Source: DASUBV01 sp035532295 (GTDB taxonomy: Bacteria; Actinomycetota; Actinomycetes; Streptosporangiales; Streptosporangiaceae). Taken from it: DNA of 64,000 bases. Of this stretch, positions 15,205 to 23,624 are shown in pieces. The stretch lies in the NCBI GenBank assembly GCA_035532295.1, contig DATKRH010000099.1:1-64000 (forward strand), written 5' to 3'. Each line of letters opens with the position of its first letter. Positions within the stretch are counted from its first letter, which is position 1. A program made the position numbers and the translations under genes. Below the pieces are notes generated by a model. That model saw nothing but the letters and a program-made list of their open reading frames with translations, ran no database searches and was not told the origin of the DNA.

Positions 15205-17595
15205 ATGCCCGAGACACTCTCGCTGCCGGTGCTGCCGCTGGACGACACCATCGTGCTGCCCACCATGGTCGTCCCGCTGGACACCTCCGGCACGGAGGTC
15301 CGCGCGGCTATCGAGGCAGCGCGGCATGCCGCGTCAGCGCCCGGCAGCTCGGAGACAATGCCCCAGCTGCTGCTAGTCCCGCGGCTGGACGGCAAGTACT
15401 CCCCCGTCGGCACGCTCGGCTACGTCGAGCAGGTCGGCCGGCTGCCCAGCGGCGAGCCCGCGGCGGTCATCCGCGGCGTCTCCCGGGTGCGGATCGGCTC
15501 CGGGACCGTCGGCCCCGGTGCGGCCCTCTGGGTGGAGGGCACGGTCGTGACCGAGCCCGCCGCCAGCGAGCGCGCGCAGGAACTGGCCCGCGAGTACCGC
15601 ACCCTGGCCGCCTCGATTCTGCAAAAGCGCGGCGCCTGGCAGGTAGTCGACGCCCTCCAGCGGATAACGGACCCGTCGGCGCTAGCCGATAGCGCCGGGT
15701 ACGCGAGCTACCTGTCACTTCAGCAGCGCCATCAGCTGCTGGAGACCATCGACCCCGAGCAGCGGCTGGAGCTGCTGGCCGGCTGGGCGCGCGAGCAGCT
15801 CGCCGAGCTGGACGTGGCCGAGACCATCCAGAACGACGTCCGCGAGGGCATGGAGCGCCAGCAGCGCGAGTTCCTCCTGCGCCAGCAGCTCGCCGCGATC
15901 CGCAAGGAGCTGGCCGGGCTGGACGGCGAGCCCGCCTCTGAGGAGGAGGACTACCGGGCCCGGATCGAGGCCGCGGACCTGCCGGAGAAGGTGCGCGAGG
16001 CGGCGCTCAAGGAGGCCGCCAAGCTGGAGCGCGGCTCGGACCAGTCGCCCGAGGCCGGCTGGATCAGGACCTGGCTGGACACCGTGCTCGAGGTGCCCTG
16101 GAACACCACCACCGACGACGCCTACGACGTGGGCGCGGCCCGCGAGGTGCTGGACGCCGATCACGCGGGCCTGGACGACGTCAAGGACCGGATCGTCGAG
16201 TACCTGGCGGTGCGCAAGCGCCGCGCGGACAAGGGCCTGGCCCTGGTCGGCGGCCGCCGCAGCGGCGCGGTTCTCGCGCTGGCCGGGCCCCCCGGCGTCG
16301 GCAAGACCTCGCTCGGCGAGTCGGTGGCCCGCGCCATGGGCCGCAAGTTCGCCCGGGTCGCCCTGGGCGGCGTCCGGGACGAGGCCGAGATCCGCGGTCA
16401 CCGGCGTACCTACGTCGGCGCGCTGCCGGGCCGCATCGTCCGGGCCGTCCGCGAGGCCGGCTCGATGAACCCGGTGATCCTGCTCGACGAGGTGGACAAG
16501 CTCGGCAACGACTACCGCGGCGACCCCACGGCCGCCCTGCTGGAGGTGCTGGACCCGGCGCAGAACCACACGTTCCGCGACCACTACCTCGAGGTCGAGC
16601 TGGACCTGTCCGACGTGCTGTTCATCGCCACGGCCAACATGATCGAGGCGATCCCCGAGCCGCTGCTGGACCGCATGGAGCTGATCAGCCTCGACGGCTA
16701 CACCGAGGACGAGAAGGTCACCATCGCGCGGGACCACCTGCTGCCCCGGCAGCTGGAGCGGGCCGGGCTGGACGCGACTGGGCCGGATGTCATGGGCGTG
16801 ACGATCACCGACGGCGCGCTGCACCGGCTGGCGGCCGAGTACACCCGCGAGGCCGGCGTCCGCTCGCTGGAGCGGAGCATCGGCCGGGTGCTGCGCAAGA
16901 TCGCCGCGCGGCTGGCGACCGCGGCGGCTACCCTCCCGGTCACAGTCGACGCGACCGACCTGCACGGCTACCTCGGCCATCCCCGGCACACGCCGGAGTC
17001 GGCCGACCGGACCGCGGTGCCCGGCGTGGCCACCGGCCTGGCGGTGACCGGGACCGGCGGCGACGTGCTGTTCATCGAGGCGTCGCTGGCCGACCCGGAG
17101 ACGGGGACCACCGGAGTCACGCTGACGGGTCAGCTCGGCGACGTGATGAAGGAGTCCGCGCAGATCGCGCTGTCCTACCTGCGGTCGCACGGCGCGGAGC
17201 TGGAGCTCCCCGTCGCCGACCTCAAGGACCGCGGCGTGCACGTGCACGTGCCGGCCGGCGCGGTGCCCAAGGACGGGCCCAGCGCCGGGGTCACCATGAC
17301 CACGGCCCTGGCCTCGCTGCTGTCGGGCCGGCTGGTCCGCTCGGACGTCGCGATGACCGGTGAGGTCTCCCTGACCGGGCGGGTGCTGCCGATCGGCGGG
17401 CTGAAGCAGAAGCTGCTGGCGGCACACCGGGCCGGGATCACCACCGTGCTCATCCCCAAGCGGAATGAGCCCGACCTGGAGGACGTGCCCGACAACGTCC
17501 GGGCCGAGGTGCAGGTTCACCCGGTCAGCGACGTGCGTGAGGTGCTCGAGCTGGCCCTGGAGCCGGCCAGCGCCCCGGCGGCGGTCGCCGCCTGA
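15205..17595 (+). CDS. lon: ATP-dependent protease Lon
   Basis: A 796-residue Lon: N-terminal substrate-binding domain (LPVLPLDDTIVLPTMVVPL), coiled helical region around 190-300, AAA+ module with GPPGVGKTSLGE and ILLDEVDKL, and a C-terminal protease domain with the catalytic Ser in PKDGPSAGV and Lys in GLKQKLLAA. It degrades misfolded and some regulatory proteins in the cytoplasm. The ATG at 15205 is preferred over an in-frame GTG at 15196 because AGGAAG overlaps that GTG and is correctly spaced for the ATG. Confidence 0.97.
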   Translation: MPETLSLPVLPLDDTIVLPTMVVPLDTSGTEVRAAIEAARHAASAPGSSETMPQLLLVPRLDGKYSPVGTLGYVEQVGRLPSGEPAAVIRGVSRVRIGSGTVGPGAALWVEGTVVTEPAASERAQELAREYRTLAASILQKRGAWQVVDALQRITDPSALADSAGYASYLSLQQRHQLLETIDPEQRLELLAGWAREQLAELDVAETIQNDVREGMERQQREFLLRQQLAAIRKELAGLDGEPASEEEDYRARIEAADLPEKVREAALKEAAKLERGSDQSPEAGWIRTWLDTVLEVPWNTTTDDAYDVGAAREVLDADHAGLDDVKDRIVEYLAVRKRRADKGLALVGGRRSGAVLALAGPPGVGKTSLGESVARAMGRKFARVALGGVRDEAEIRGHRRTYVGALPGRIVRAVREAGSMNPVILLDEVDKLGNDYRGDPTAALLEVLDPAQNHTFRDHYLEVELDLSDVLFIATANMIEAIPEPLLDRMELISLDGYTEDEKVTIARDHLLPRQLERAGLDATGPDVMGVTITDGALHRLAAEYTREAGVRSLERSIGRVLRKIAARLATAAATLPVTVDATDLHGYLGHPRHTPESADRTAVPGVATGLAVTGTGGDVLFIEASLADPETGTTGVTLTGQLGDVMKESAQIALSYLRSHGAELELPVADLKDRGVHVHVPAGAVPKDGPSAGVTMTTALASLLSGRLVRSDVAMTGEVSLTGRVLPIGGLKQKLLAAHRAGITTVLIPKRNEPDLEDVPDNVRAEVQVHPVSDVREVLELALEPASAPAAVAA

Positions 17596-17610
17596 GGCAG
17601 CCGGGTTCAC

Positions 17611-18834
17611 TCAGCGGCCCGGATCGCCCTGGCTTGATGGCCGGGGTTGATCCGGGCCGCCGCGCGCCCCGTGGTCGTGAGCCCCGTGGTCGTGAGCCCC
17701 GTGGTCGGCTGGGCCGCCCATCATGCGCAGCATGGGCACCCCGCCGGTTCGCGCGAAGCGGACCAGGAGGACGGCGGCGAGCAGCAGGAAGACGATGTTG
17801 AGCCAGGTGGTGTAGTTCCAGGAAACGCCGCTGTCCGGGACGGTCGCCGTGGCCCTGGCGGGCACCAGGCCGAGGCCGCCGAAGATCAGTTCCACCGCGT
17901 AGCCGGCGACGACCATGGCCGTGTAGAACGTGGCCAGCAGGAACACCGCCATCCGGGCGCCGTAGTACTTCCGGTAAATGTTGAGGATCGGCAGGATCAG
18001 CAGGTCGGCGAAAATGAACGCGGTCACGCCGCCGAAGCTGAGGCCGTCCTTCCACAAGACGGCGGCCAGCGGCACGTTGCCGATCGAGCAGACGAAGCTG
18101 AGCATGGCCACGATCGGCCCGATCAGCGGGCCCCACAGCGCGGCAGCCACCGGGTGGCCCGTGACGAAGAAGACCCGCCAGAAGCTGGCGGGCACCCACG
18201 CCGCGACTGCCCCGGCGATCAGCAGGCCGATCACCAGGTCCCGGATGATCGCCGCCCACTCCATCACGAATACGTGCGCGACGGAGGTCAGGCCGTCGCG
18301 CGACAGCAGCCGGCGGGTGAACGAGCCGCGGGCGGCGATGGACATGTCCATCGCCGCGTGACCCTCCATCGATCCGGCCACCCCGCGCTCCGCCTGCGCG
18401 CGGGCGCGGTCCAGTAGCCGCTGGCGCAGGAAAACGCGGAACGCGACGGCCAGGACGATGATCATGATCGGGCCGCCGATGAACTCAGCGGCGGTGAACT
18501 GCCAGCCCATCAGCAGCGCGAGGATGACCCCGAGCTCGATGACCAGGTTGGTCGAGGCGATCTCGAAGGCCATCGCCGCCGTGAAGTCAGCGCCCTTGCG
18601 CAGCAGGGCACGGGCCAGCGCGACCGCCGCGTAAGAGCACGATGAGGAGGCGGCACCGAGCCCGGCGGCGACGGCCAGCGTTCGCGGCCGGTCATCACCG
18701 AGGAGCCGGGCCACCGTCTGCTTGGACACCAGCGCCTGGATAATGGCCGACAGCCCGAAGCCCAGGATGAGCGCCCAGGTGATCTCCCAGGCCATGGATC
18801 CCGTGATCAGCAGCGCGTGCCCGATGGCTGCCAT
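17611..18834 (-). CDS. UPF0718 (DUF318/ArsP-type) permease
   Basis: A 407-residue membrane protein with about eight to ten TM helices and the family segment GAASSSCSYAAVALARALLRKGADFTAAMAFEIASTNLV, plus a second Cys motif in LSFVCSIGNVPLAAVLW. Members include the organoarsenical exporter ArsP and YraQ-type permeases. The C-terminal tail has repeated Asp-His-Gly-Ala units, possibly metal-binding, encoded by a 15-bp repeat. It is convergent with lon at 15 bp. No ars genes are nearby, so the substrate is open. Confidence 0.85.
   Translation of the reverse strand: MAAIGHALLITGSMAWEITWALILGFGLSAIIQALVSKQTVARLLGDDRPRTLAVAAGLGAASSSCSYAAVALARALLRKGADFTAAMAFEIASTNLVIELGVILALLMGWQFTAAEFIGGPIMIIVLAVAFRVFLRQRLLDRARAQAERGVAGSMEGHAAMDMSIAARGSFTRRLLSRDGLTSVAHVFVMEWAAIIRDLVIGLLIAGAVAAWVPASFWRVFFVTGHPVAAALWGPLIGPIVAMLSFVCSIGNVPLAAVLWKDGLSFGGVTAFIFADLLILPILNIYRKYYGARMAVFLLATFYTAMVVAGYAVELIFGGLGLVPARATATVPDSGVSWNYTTWLNIVFLLLAAVLLVRFARTGGVPMLRMMGGPADHGAHDHGAHDHGARGGPDQPRPSSQGDPGR
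17666..17710. repeat. 15-bp tandem repeat in the permease C-terminus
   Basis: Two exact copies and one diverged copy of GCCCCGTGGTCGTGA. On the reverse strand they encode the DHGAH-type pentapeptides of the His-rich tail. Confidence 0.85.
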
Positions 18835-18918
18835 GTCCGAGCCTGTCCTCCGCCGCTAGCTGGTCGCGTCGCGCCCGCTTGCCCGTGCCCCGCCGGCCGC
18901 CGTCACCGCCGGCCGCCG

Positions 18919-19908
18919 TCACCGCCGACCGGAGGGATCGGTCTGCGCGATGGCCGCCGGCACGTACTCCACCGTAACCGGCAGGTGATCGGAGGCCTGG
19001 CGGGTGAGCTCGGTATCGGTGACGTGATAGGCGCGCAGCGCCTCCAGCAGGTGGCGGGTGACCCTGATCGCGTCGATCCGCCGGGAGATGCCGACGGCGC
19101 CGTACCGGTCGTCTGGATGATGGCCCACCGTCGCCTGCCACGGCGCCCGCAGCACGGCGGCGCAGTCATGCAGCCCGCCCGCCCACAGCACGTCACCCGG
19201 CCGCCGGTCGGCCCAGTACCGGCGCTGCCCGCGCTCGTCGTAGTCCCACTCGCACTGGTAGATCATGTCGTCCATCCAGGCGACCCCGTCATACGGATCA
19301 CGCGTCTCGTACAGCGTCCAGCGGTCGGCCGCGGGGTCCCAGATCCGGTCCGCCGACTCGGTGTTCCAGTCGGCGCCGATCAGCAGGGGAAGGCCGGCGC
19401 GCGGCCCGGTGAGCATGGCGACGAGGCGCTCGTTCTGATCCGCCCGCAGCAGCCGCCCGAACGGGGTCGCGTGAAAGGCGGCGTGCCGGACCTGGCGGCC
19501 GCCGACGTCCAGGGTCACGGCGGCCAGCGAGTGCCAGAAATGGCCGCGGCCGAGCGTCCGGAAGGAGCCGGCCACCGGCTCGATCTCACCGCGCCACATC
19601 AGCCCGCAGTGGAAGCCGCGGGTGCCCATGGCCAGGGCGGGCTTGCGCGCCCCCGCCGGCAGGCCGCCGGCCATGACCAGGCAGCGCATGCCCACATCGT
19701 CGGCCAGCTGGCGCAGCCGGTCACCCACCGTCTGGGCGTCGCTGCCGCGGATCTCCTGCACGGCGACCACATCAGTACCAAGGTCGCGGATGACCTCCAC
19801 CACCTGCTGGTAATGCTCGGTCCCGGCGGGCGAGTCGGTCAGGAACAGGTCAAGAACGTTGTAGGTCGTGAAGAGCACGGAATCGGGCGACGTCCTGGGC
19901 AGGGCCAC
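18919..19908 (-). CDS. Endonuclease/exonuclease/phosphatase (EEP) family protein
   Basis: A protein of the DNase I-like EEP fold: FTTYNVLDLFL near the start, metal ligand in VVAVQEIRG, ACTIVE-site Asp/Asn in LIGADWNTES, and a terminal SDHLPVTVEY. The family includes nucleases and phosphoesterases; substrate unknown. The frame is open to an ATG at 20028, but those extra 40 residues are Arg/Pro-rich and featureless. A GTG at 19908 with GGAGG 12 nt upstream places the start just before the conserved first strand, so it is preferred. Confidence 0.75.
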   Translation of the reverse strand: MALPRTSPDSVLFTTYNVLDLFLTDSPAGTEHYQQVVEVIRDLGTDVVAVQEIRGSDAQTVGDRLRQLADDVGMRCLVMAGGLPAGARKPALAMGTRGFHCGLMWRGEIEPVAGSFRTLGRGHFWHSLAAVTLDVGGRQVRHAAFHATPFGRLLRADQNERLVAMLTGPRAGLPLLIGADWNTESADRIWDPAADRWTLYETRDPYDGVAWMDDMIYQCEWDYDERGQRRYWADRRPGDVLWAGGLHDCAAVLRAPWQATVGHHPDDRYGAVGISRRIDAIRVTRHLLEALRAYHVTDTELTRQASDHLPVTVEYVPAAIAQTDPSGRR

Positions 19909-20076
19909 GGCTTTTTCGAACCTCCGGCGGGATCGGTCGGGCTGACCCCGGCGCCGAGGGGCACGCGATCGCGCCGGTCGTTCCTGCGCTGGGCCATCCC
20001 AGCACGGGTCATTCTTGCGCAGAGTCACGCTAGCGCGGCGCCCGGGCTGGGGCGGTGTGCTCTACAGTTTGCTGTC

Positions 20077-20751
20077 ATGGCTGTCCGCCCGCTGCAGGAG
20101 ATCATGGCGCCGGACTGGGCTGAGGCGCTTCAGCCGGTCGCGGCGCGCATAGCAGGCATGGGGGAATTCCTCCGGGCCGAGATCGCGGCAGGCCGCGGCT
20201 ACCTTCCCGCGGGGGAGAACGTCCTGCGGGCCTTCCGCCAGCCGATGGCCGACGTCCGGGTGCTGCTGGTCGGCCAGGACCCCTATCCCACCCCCGGCCA
20301 CCCGGTCGGGCTCAGCTTCTCGGTCGCGCCGGAGGTCCGGCTGCCCGCGAGCCTGGCCAACATCTTCCGCGAGTACTCCGACGACCTGGGCTACCCCCGG
20401 CCATCGACCGGTGACCTCAGCCCCTGGACCGAGCGCGGGGTCATGCTGCTGAACCGGGTCCTCACCGTGCAGCCCGGCAACATCGGCTCGCACCGCGGCA
20501 AAGGCTGGGAGGAGGTAACCGAGCAGGCCATCCGCGTGCTCGCCGGCCGAGGCCGCCCGCTGGTCGCGATCTTGTGGGGCCGCGACGCGCGCAACCTGGC
20601 TCCCCTGCTCGGCGATGTCCCGATCGTCGAGTCGGCGCATCCGAGCCCGAACTCCGCCGACCGGGGTTTCTTCGGCTCCCGGCCCTTCAGCCGGTCGAGC
20701 CGCCTGCTCGAGGAACTCGGCGCCGGCCCGATCGACTGGAAGCTCCCCTAG
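20077..20751 (+). CDS. ung: Uracil-DNA glycosylase (family 1)
   Basis: A 224-residue enzyme: water-activating motif VGQDPYPTPGHPVGLSFS (about 64-81), LLNRVLTVQPG, and the Leu-loop motif SAHPSPNSADRGFFGSRPFS (about 185-204). It removes uracil from DNA as the first step of base-excision repair. The ATG at 20077 begins a full-length family member although the frame is open far upstream. Confidence 0.95.
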   Translation: MAVRPLQEIMAPDWAEALQPVAARIAGMGEFLRAEIAAGRGYLPAGENVLRAFRQPMADVRVLLVGQDPYPTPGHPVGLSFSVAPEVRLPASLANIFREYSDDLGYPRPSTGDLSPWTERGVMLLNRVLTVQPGNIGSHRGKGWEEVTEQAIRVLAGRGRPLVAILWGRDARNLAPLLGDVPIVESAHPSPNSADRGFFGSRPFSRSSRLLEELGAGPIDWKLP

Positions 20752-20772
20752 CTGCGGCTGTTACCCGATCCG

Positions 20773-20789
20773 GGCAGCCCGCGGCTGCC
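20773..20789 (+). terminator. Hairpin terminator after ung
   Basis: GGCAGCC-CGC-GGCTGCC, a perfect 7-bp stem with a 3-nt loop, starts 22 bp after the ung stop. It lies between convergent genes and may serve both. Confidence 0.5.
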
Positions 20790-20794
20790 GTCCC

Positions 20795-20868
20795 CGACCG
20801 CCGTCCCCCGACCGCCGTCCCGGACCGCCGTCCCGGACCGCCGTCCCCCGACCGCCGACCGCCGACCC
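20795..20868. repeat. Tandem repeat of about 13 bp between ung and the membrane-protein gene
   Basis: Five to six degenerate copies of GACCGCCGTCCCC run together in the intergenic space between two convergent genes. The repeat is noncoding and of slippage type. Confidence 0.8.
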
Positions 20869-20874
20869 GGCCGT

Positions 20875-21390
20875 CTACGTCGCGGACTGCAGCCGGCGCC
20901 TCCGGCGGTTGCGGTGGTCACGACGTTCGCGGCGCACGGCGCGCAGCACCGGCAGCGCGGCGAAGTAGCTGCCGGCCAGGGCGATACCCCCGACCCCGAT
21001 GTCGACGGACACCCGCCCCTGCTGGGCCCAGTAGACGTCCTTGAGGTCCAGCAGCGGGGCGAACTCGTCGACGATGAGCGCGAGGCCGCCGCCGTAACTC
21101 AGGGCGACTACCGGGTGCCTGCGCTGCTCATCCTCGCCGCGGACCGCGACCGCGCCTACTCCGGCGAGGATCCCGATGCCCCACATGTAGTGGTGCAGGT
21201 GCTCGCCGCCGAGGCTGAGATTCCCGAAGGGCCCCTTGCCCGCCCGGATGCTCCAGGTGATCCCGCGCACGCCGGCGAACGTGGCCGTGAAGGACAGCCA
21301 GCTCAGCAGCGCGGCCCGCTGGCCGAGATCAAGCTCTGAGTAGAAGGCACGATGCAGCGCGTGCGGCATTGACTGCGGAAGGTCGGCCAC
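20875..21390 (-). CDS. Small multi-pass membrane protein, function unknown
   Basis: About 171 residues with four hydrophobic stretches (LLSWLSFTATFAGV; YMWGIGILAGVGAVAV; VVALSYGGGLALIVDEFAPLL; IGVGGIALAGSYFAALPVL) and a basic C-terminus rich in Arg. A GEHLHHYMWG segment carries clustered histidines that could bind metal, and the loop DEFAPLLDLKDVYW is acidic. No family recognised with confidence. The start is uncertain: GTG 21390 or ATG 21369; the wider frame to 21615 overlaps the hydratase gene and is rejected. Confidence 0.6.
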   Translation of the reverse strand: MADLPQSMPHALHRAFYSELDLGQRAALLSWLSFTATFAGVRGITWSIRAGKGPFGNLSLGGEHLHHYMWGIGILAGVGAVAVRGEDEQRRHPVVALSYGGGLALIVDEFAPLLDLKDVYWAQQGRVSVDIGVGGIALAGSYFAALPVLRAVRRERRDHRNRRRRRLQSAT

Positions 21391-21478
21391 AACGGCACTG
21401 TACGCGTCGCGACGGCCGGGATACCGCAGGCGCCACGAGGCACATCGCAAGTGGTCAGCGCGGCGGTCCCCGGGATGA

Positions 21479-22378
21479 CTACCCCTGCGCGGCCGCCGCG
21501 GGCACGTCCCCGCCCGGCTCGCCCGCCCTGCGCAGCAGCACTCGGCCGCGGTCGATGACCACGGTGCCGTCTTCCCGCGCCGTCCGGAACAGGGCGGCGT
21601 CCCCGGACGGATCAAGCCAGATCGAGACGACCAGCGAGTCGCCGGGCAGCACCGGCGCGCTGAACCGCCCGGACATGGCCCGGAACCGGGCCGGGTCGCA
21701 GTCGCACAGCGCCTGCAGCAGCGCTCGGCCCGTCACGCCGTACGTGCACAGGCCGTGCAGGATCGGCCGGGCGAACCCGCCCCTGGCCGCGAACTCCGGG
21801 TCGACGTGCAGCGGGTTCCGGTCGCCGGACAGACGGTAGATCAGCGCCTGTTCGGGCCTGGTCTGCTGGACGACCTGGCAATCGGGCCCGCGATCGGGCA
21901 CCTGCCACGGCTCGCTGGCACCGCGGTCCCCGCCGAAGCCCCCCTCGCCGCGGATGAACGTGCCGCTGCGGGCGGTCACCAGCGGCTCCCCCGTGGCCGC
22001 GTCGACGGCCACGTTCTCCGACACGACCAGCGCGCCCGAGCCCTTGTCGTAGATGCCGGTCACGGTCGAGACCGTTCGCACGATGCCCTCGGTCGGCAGC
22101 GGCCGATGCAGCTCGAACGCCTGCTCGGCGTGGACGAGCATCGCCCGGTCGAAGTCGCCCAGGCTGCGGCCCGGCCGTCCCTGGGCGATCAGCACCCCGA
22201 AGGTGGGCAGCACCTGCTGCCGGATGCCGGCGCAGTTCTCCGTGGTGAACTCGAGCTCGCGCAGCGGGTCACCCAGGCCCGCGCCGACCCCGACCGCGTA
22301 CAGCAGCGCGTCAGTCGAGGTCCAGGAGCGCTCCCGGGGCTCGCCCGGCACCCCTACGAGACTGTGGTCCAGCGTCAT
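21479..22378 (-). CDS. MaoC-like / hydratase-2 type enoyl-CoA hydratase
   Basis: A 299-residue double hot-dog protein. The C-terminal half has the hydratase-2 signature YRLSGDRNPLHVDPEFA followed by GFARPILHGLCTYG, with the catalytic Asp/His pair in GDRNPLH. The N-terminal half resembles the non-catalytic hot-dog of MFE-2-type hydratases. It would hydrate trans-2-enoyl-CoA to (R)-3-hydroxyacyl-CoA, fitting the neighbouring dehydrogenases and SDR. GGAGGT stands 4 nt before the ATG, and a TetR-type palindrome lies 46 bp upstream. Confidence 0.88.
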   Translation of the reverse strand: MTLDHSLVGVPGEPRERSWTSTDALLYAVGVGAGLGDPLRELEFTTENCAGIRQQVLPTFGVLIAQGRPGRSLGDFDRAMLVHAEQAFELHRPLPTEGIVRTVSTVTGIYDKGSGALVVSENVAVDAATGEPLVTARSGTFIRGEGGFGGDRGASEPWQVPDRGPDCQVVQQTRPEQALIYRLSGDRNPLHVDPEFAARGGFARPILHGLCTYGVTGRALLQALCDCDPARFRAMSGRFSAPVLPGDSLVVSIWLDPSGDAALFRTAREDGTVVIDRGRVLLRRAGEPGGDVPAAAAQG

Positions 22379-22423
22379 CGCGACCTCCGCCCGCAGGGTG
22401 CTAGTTGACCGCAGGGTCGTTAG

Positions 22424-22438
22424 TAGAACTATGTTCTA
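22424..22438. promoter_or_regulatory. Operator-like palindrome upstream of the hydratase gene
   Basis: TAGAAC-TAT-GTTCTA, a perfect 6-bp inverted repeat with a 3-bp spacer, 46 bp upstream of the hydratase ATG. Closely similar sites occur at 27332-27346 and 28536-28550. It resembles the AACnnGTT core of actinobacterial KstR-like TetR sites but has a 3-bp centre. Confidence 0.65.
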
Positions 22439-22508
22439 GAATTATGGCCAGAAGCCAGCCGGGGCTGTCAAGCTGGGCGTCCTACCTGCGTTGAGCGGGC
22501 TCCGGTCG

Positions 22509-23624
22509 TCATAGCCCGATGCGCTGGGCCAGCCGCTCGCGGTGATAGCTGCCATCGCCCAGGAACAGCTCGCTGGACTTGGCCCGCTTGAAATACAGGT
22601 GGGCGTCGTGCTCCCAGGTGAACCCGATCCCGCCGTGGATCTGGATGTTCTCCGCCGCCACGTGGAAGTACACCTCGGAGCCGTACGCCTTCACCAGGGA
22701 GGCGACGGCCGGGATCTCGGTGGAGTCGTCGGCCACGGCGGCCGCGGCGTAGGCGACGGCCGAGCGCAGCGACTCCACCTCCAGCAGGAGATCCGCGCAG
22801 CGGTGCTTGATCGCCTGGAAGCTGCCGATCGGCCGGCCGAACTGGTGGCGGATCTTCGCGTAGGCCACCGCCATGTCCAGCGCGTGCTGCGCGCCACCGA
22901 GCTGCTCGGCGGCCAGCGCGATCGCGGCCACGTCCAGGGTCGCGTCCAGCACCGCCGCGGCCTCGCCGGGCGCCCCGATCAGCCGGGCGACCGCCGACGC
23001 GAACTCCAGCCGGGCCAGGTTCCGGGTCTGGTCCAGGGCGGCCAGCGGCGTGACGGTCAGGCCGGGCACGTCGGCGTCGACCGCGAACAGCGAAAGGCCG
23101 CCGTCGGTCACCGCCACGGCCAGGATCAGGCCGGCCGCCGGCCCGTCGAGCACGAAGCTCTTGTGCCCGTCCAGCACCCAGTCGTCGCCATGCTTGACCG
23201 CCGCGAGCCGGATCGCCGCGGGGTCCCACGAGCCGTCATCCTCGGTGAACGCCAGCGTGGCGATCGTCTCCCCGGTGGCGATGCCGGGCAGGAACTCCTG
23301 CCGGGCGCCCTCGTCGGTACCCGCCAGCAGCGCGGTCGCGGCCAGCACCGCGCTGGCCAGGTACGGGCCGCCGTACAGGCCCGCGCCGAGTTCCTCCAGC
23401 ACGATCGCCTGCTCGGCGAAGGAGAAGCCGGACCCGCCGTACTCCTCCGGGATCGCGATGCCTTGCAGGCCGAGCTGGGCCCCGGCCTGCTCCCAGACGT
23501 CCCGGTCGATGCCGCCAGGCGAGTCCATGAGCTCGCGGACCCGCTGCAGGGGCGCGCGGTCGGCCACGAAGCGGCGCACCGAGGCGCGCAGTTCCTGCTG
23601 CTCTTCACTGACACCGAACATCAT
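22509..23624 (-). CDS. Acyl-CoA dehydrogenase
   Basis: A 371-residue flavoprotein of about the usual length: N-terminal helices (SEEQQELRASVRRFVADRAP), IPEEYGGSGFSFAEQAIVLEELG, central beta domain with LAFTEDDGSWDP, and C-terminal IQIHGGIGFTWEHDAHLYFKRAK. It probably oxidises an acyl-CoA of the clustered pathway, perhaps as a partner of the second dehydrogenase at 25941-27164, since steroid-side-chain enzymes of this kind often act as heteromers. The ATG at 23624 overlaps the ligase stop by 4 bp. Confidence 0.9.
   Translation of the reverse strand: MMFGVSEEQQELRASVRRFVADRAPLQRVRELMDSPGGIDRDVWEQAGAQLGLQGIAIPEEYGGSGFSFAEQAIVLEELGAGLYGGPYLASAVLAATALLAGTDEGARQEFLPGIATGETIATLAFTEDDGSWDPAAIRLAAVKHGDDWVLDGHKSFVLDGPAAGLILAVAVTDGGLSLFAVDADVPGLTVTPLAALDQTRNLARLEFASAVARLIGAPGEAAAVLDATLDVAAIALAAEQLGGAQHALDMAVAYAKIRHQFGRPIGSFQAIKHRCADLLLEVESLRSAVAYAAAAVADDSTEIPAVASLVKAYGSEVYFHVAAENIQIHGGIGFTWEHDAHLYFKRAKSSELFLGDGSYHRERLAQRIGL

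Noticed and set aside
15715..17610. 631-codon open frame antisense to lon
   Set aside because: It is the GC-bias shadow of lon: composition rich in Arg/Gly/His/Gln with no domain, and lon itself has all catalytic motifs.
22424..22438. Canonical KstR operator
   Set aside because: The arms TAGAAC/GTTCTA match KstR-like sites, but the centre is 3 bp, and the other two copies differ at the AAC/GTT core. A related but distinct regulator is more likely.
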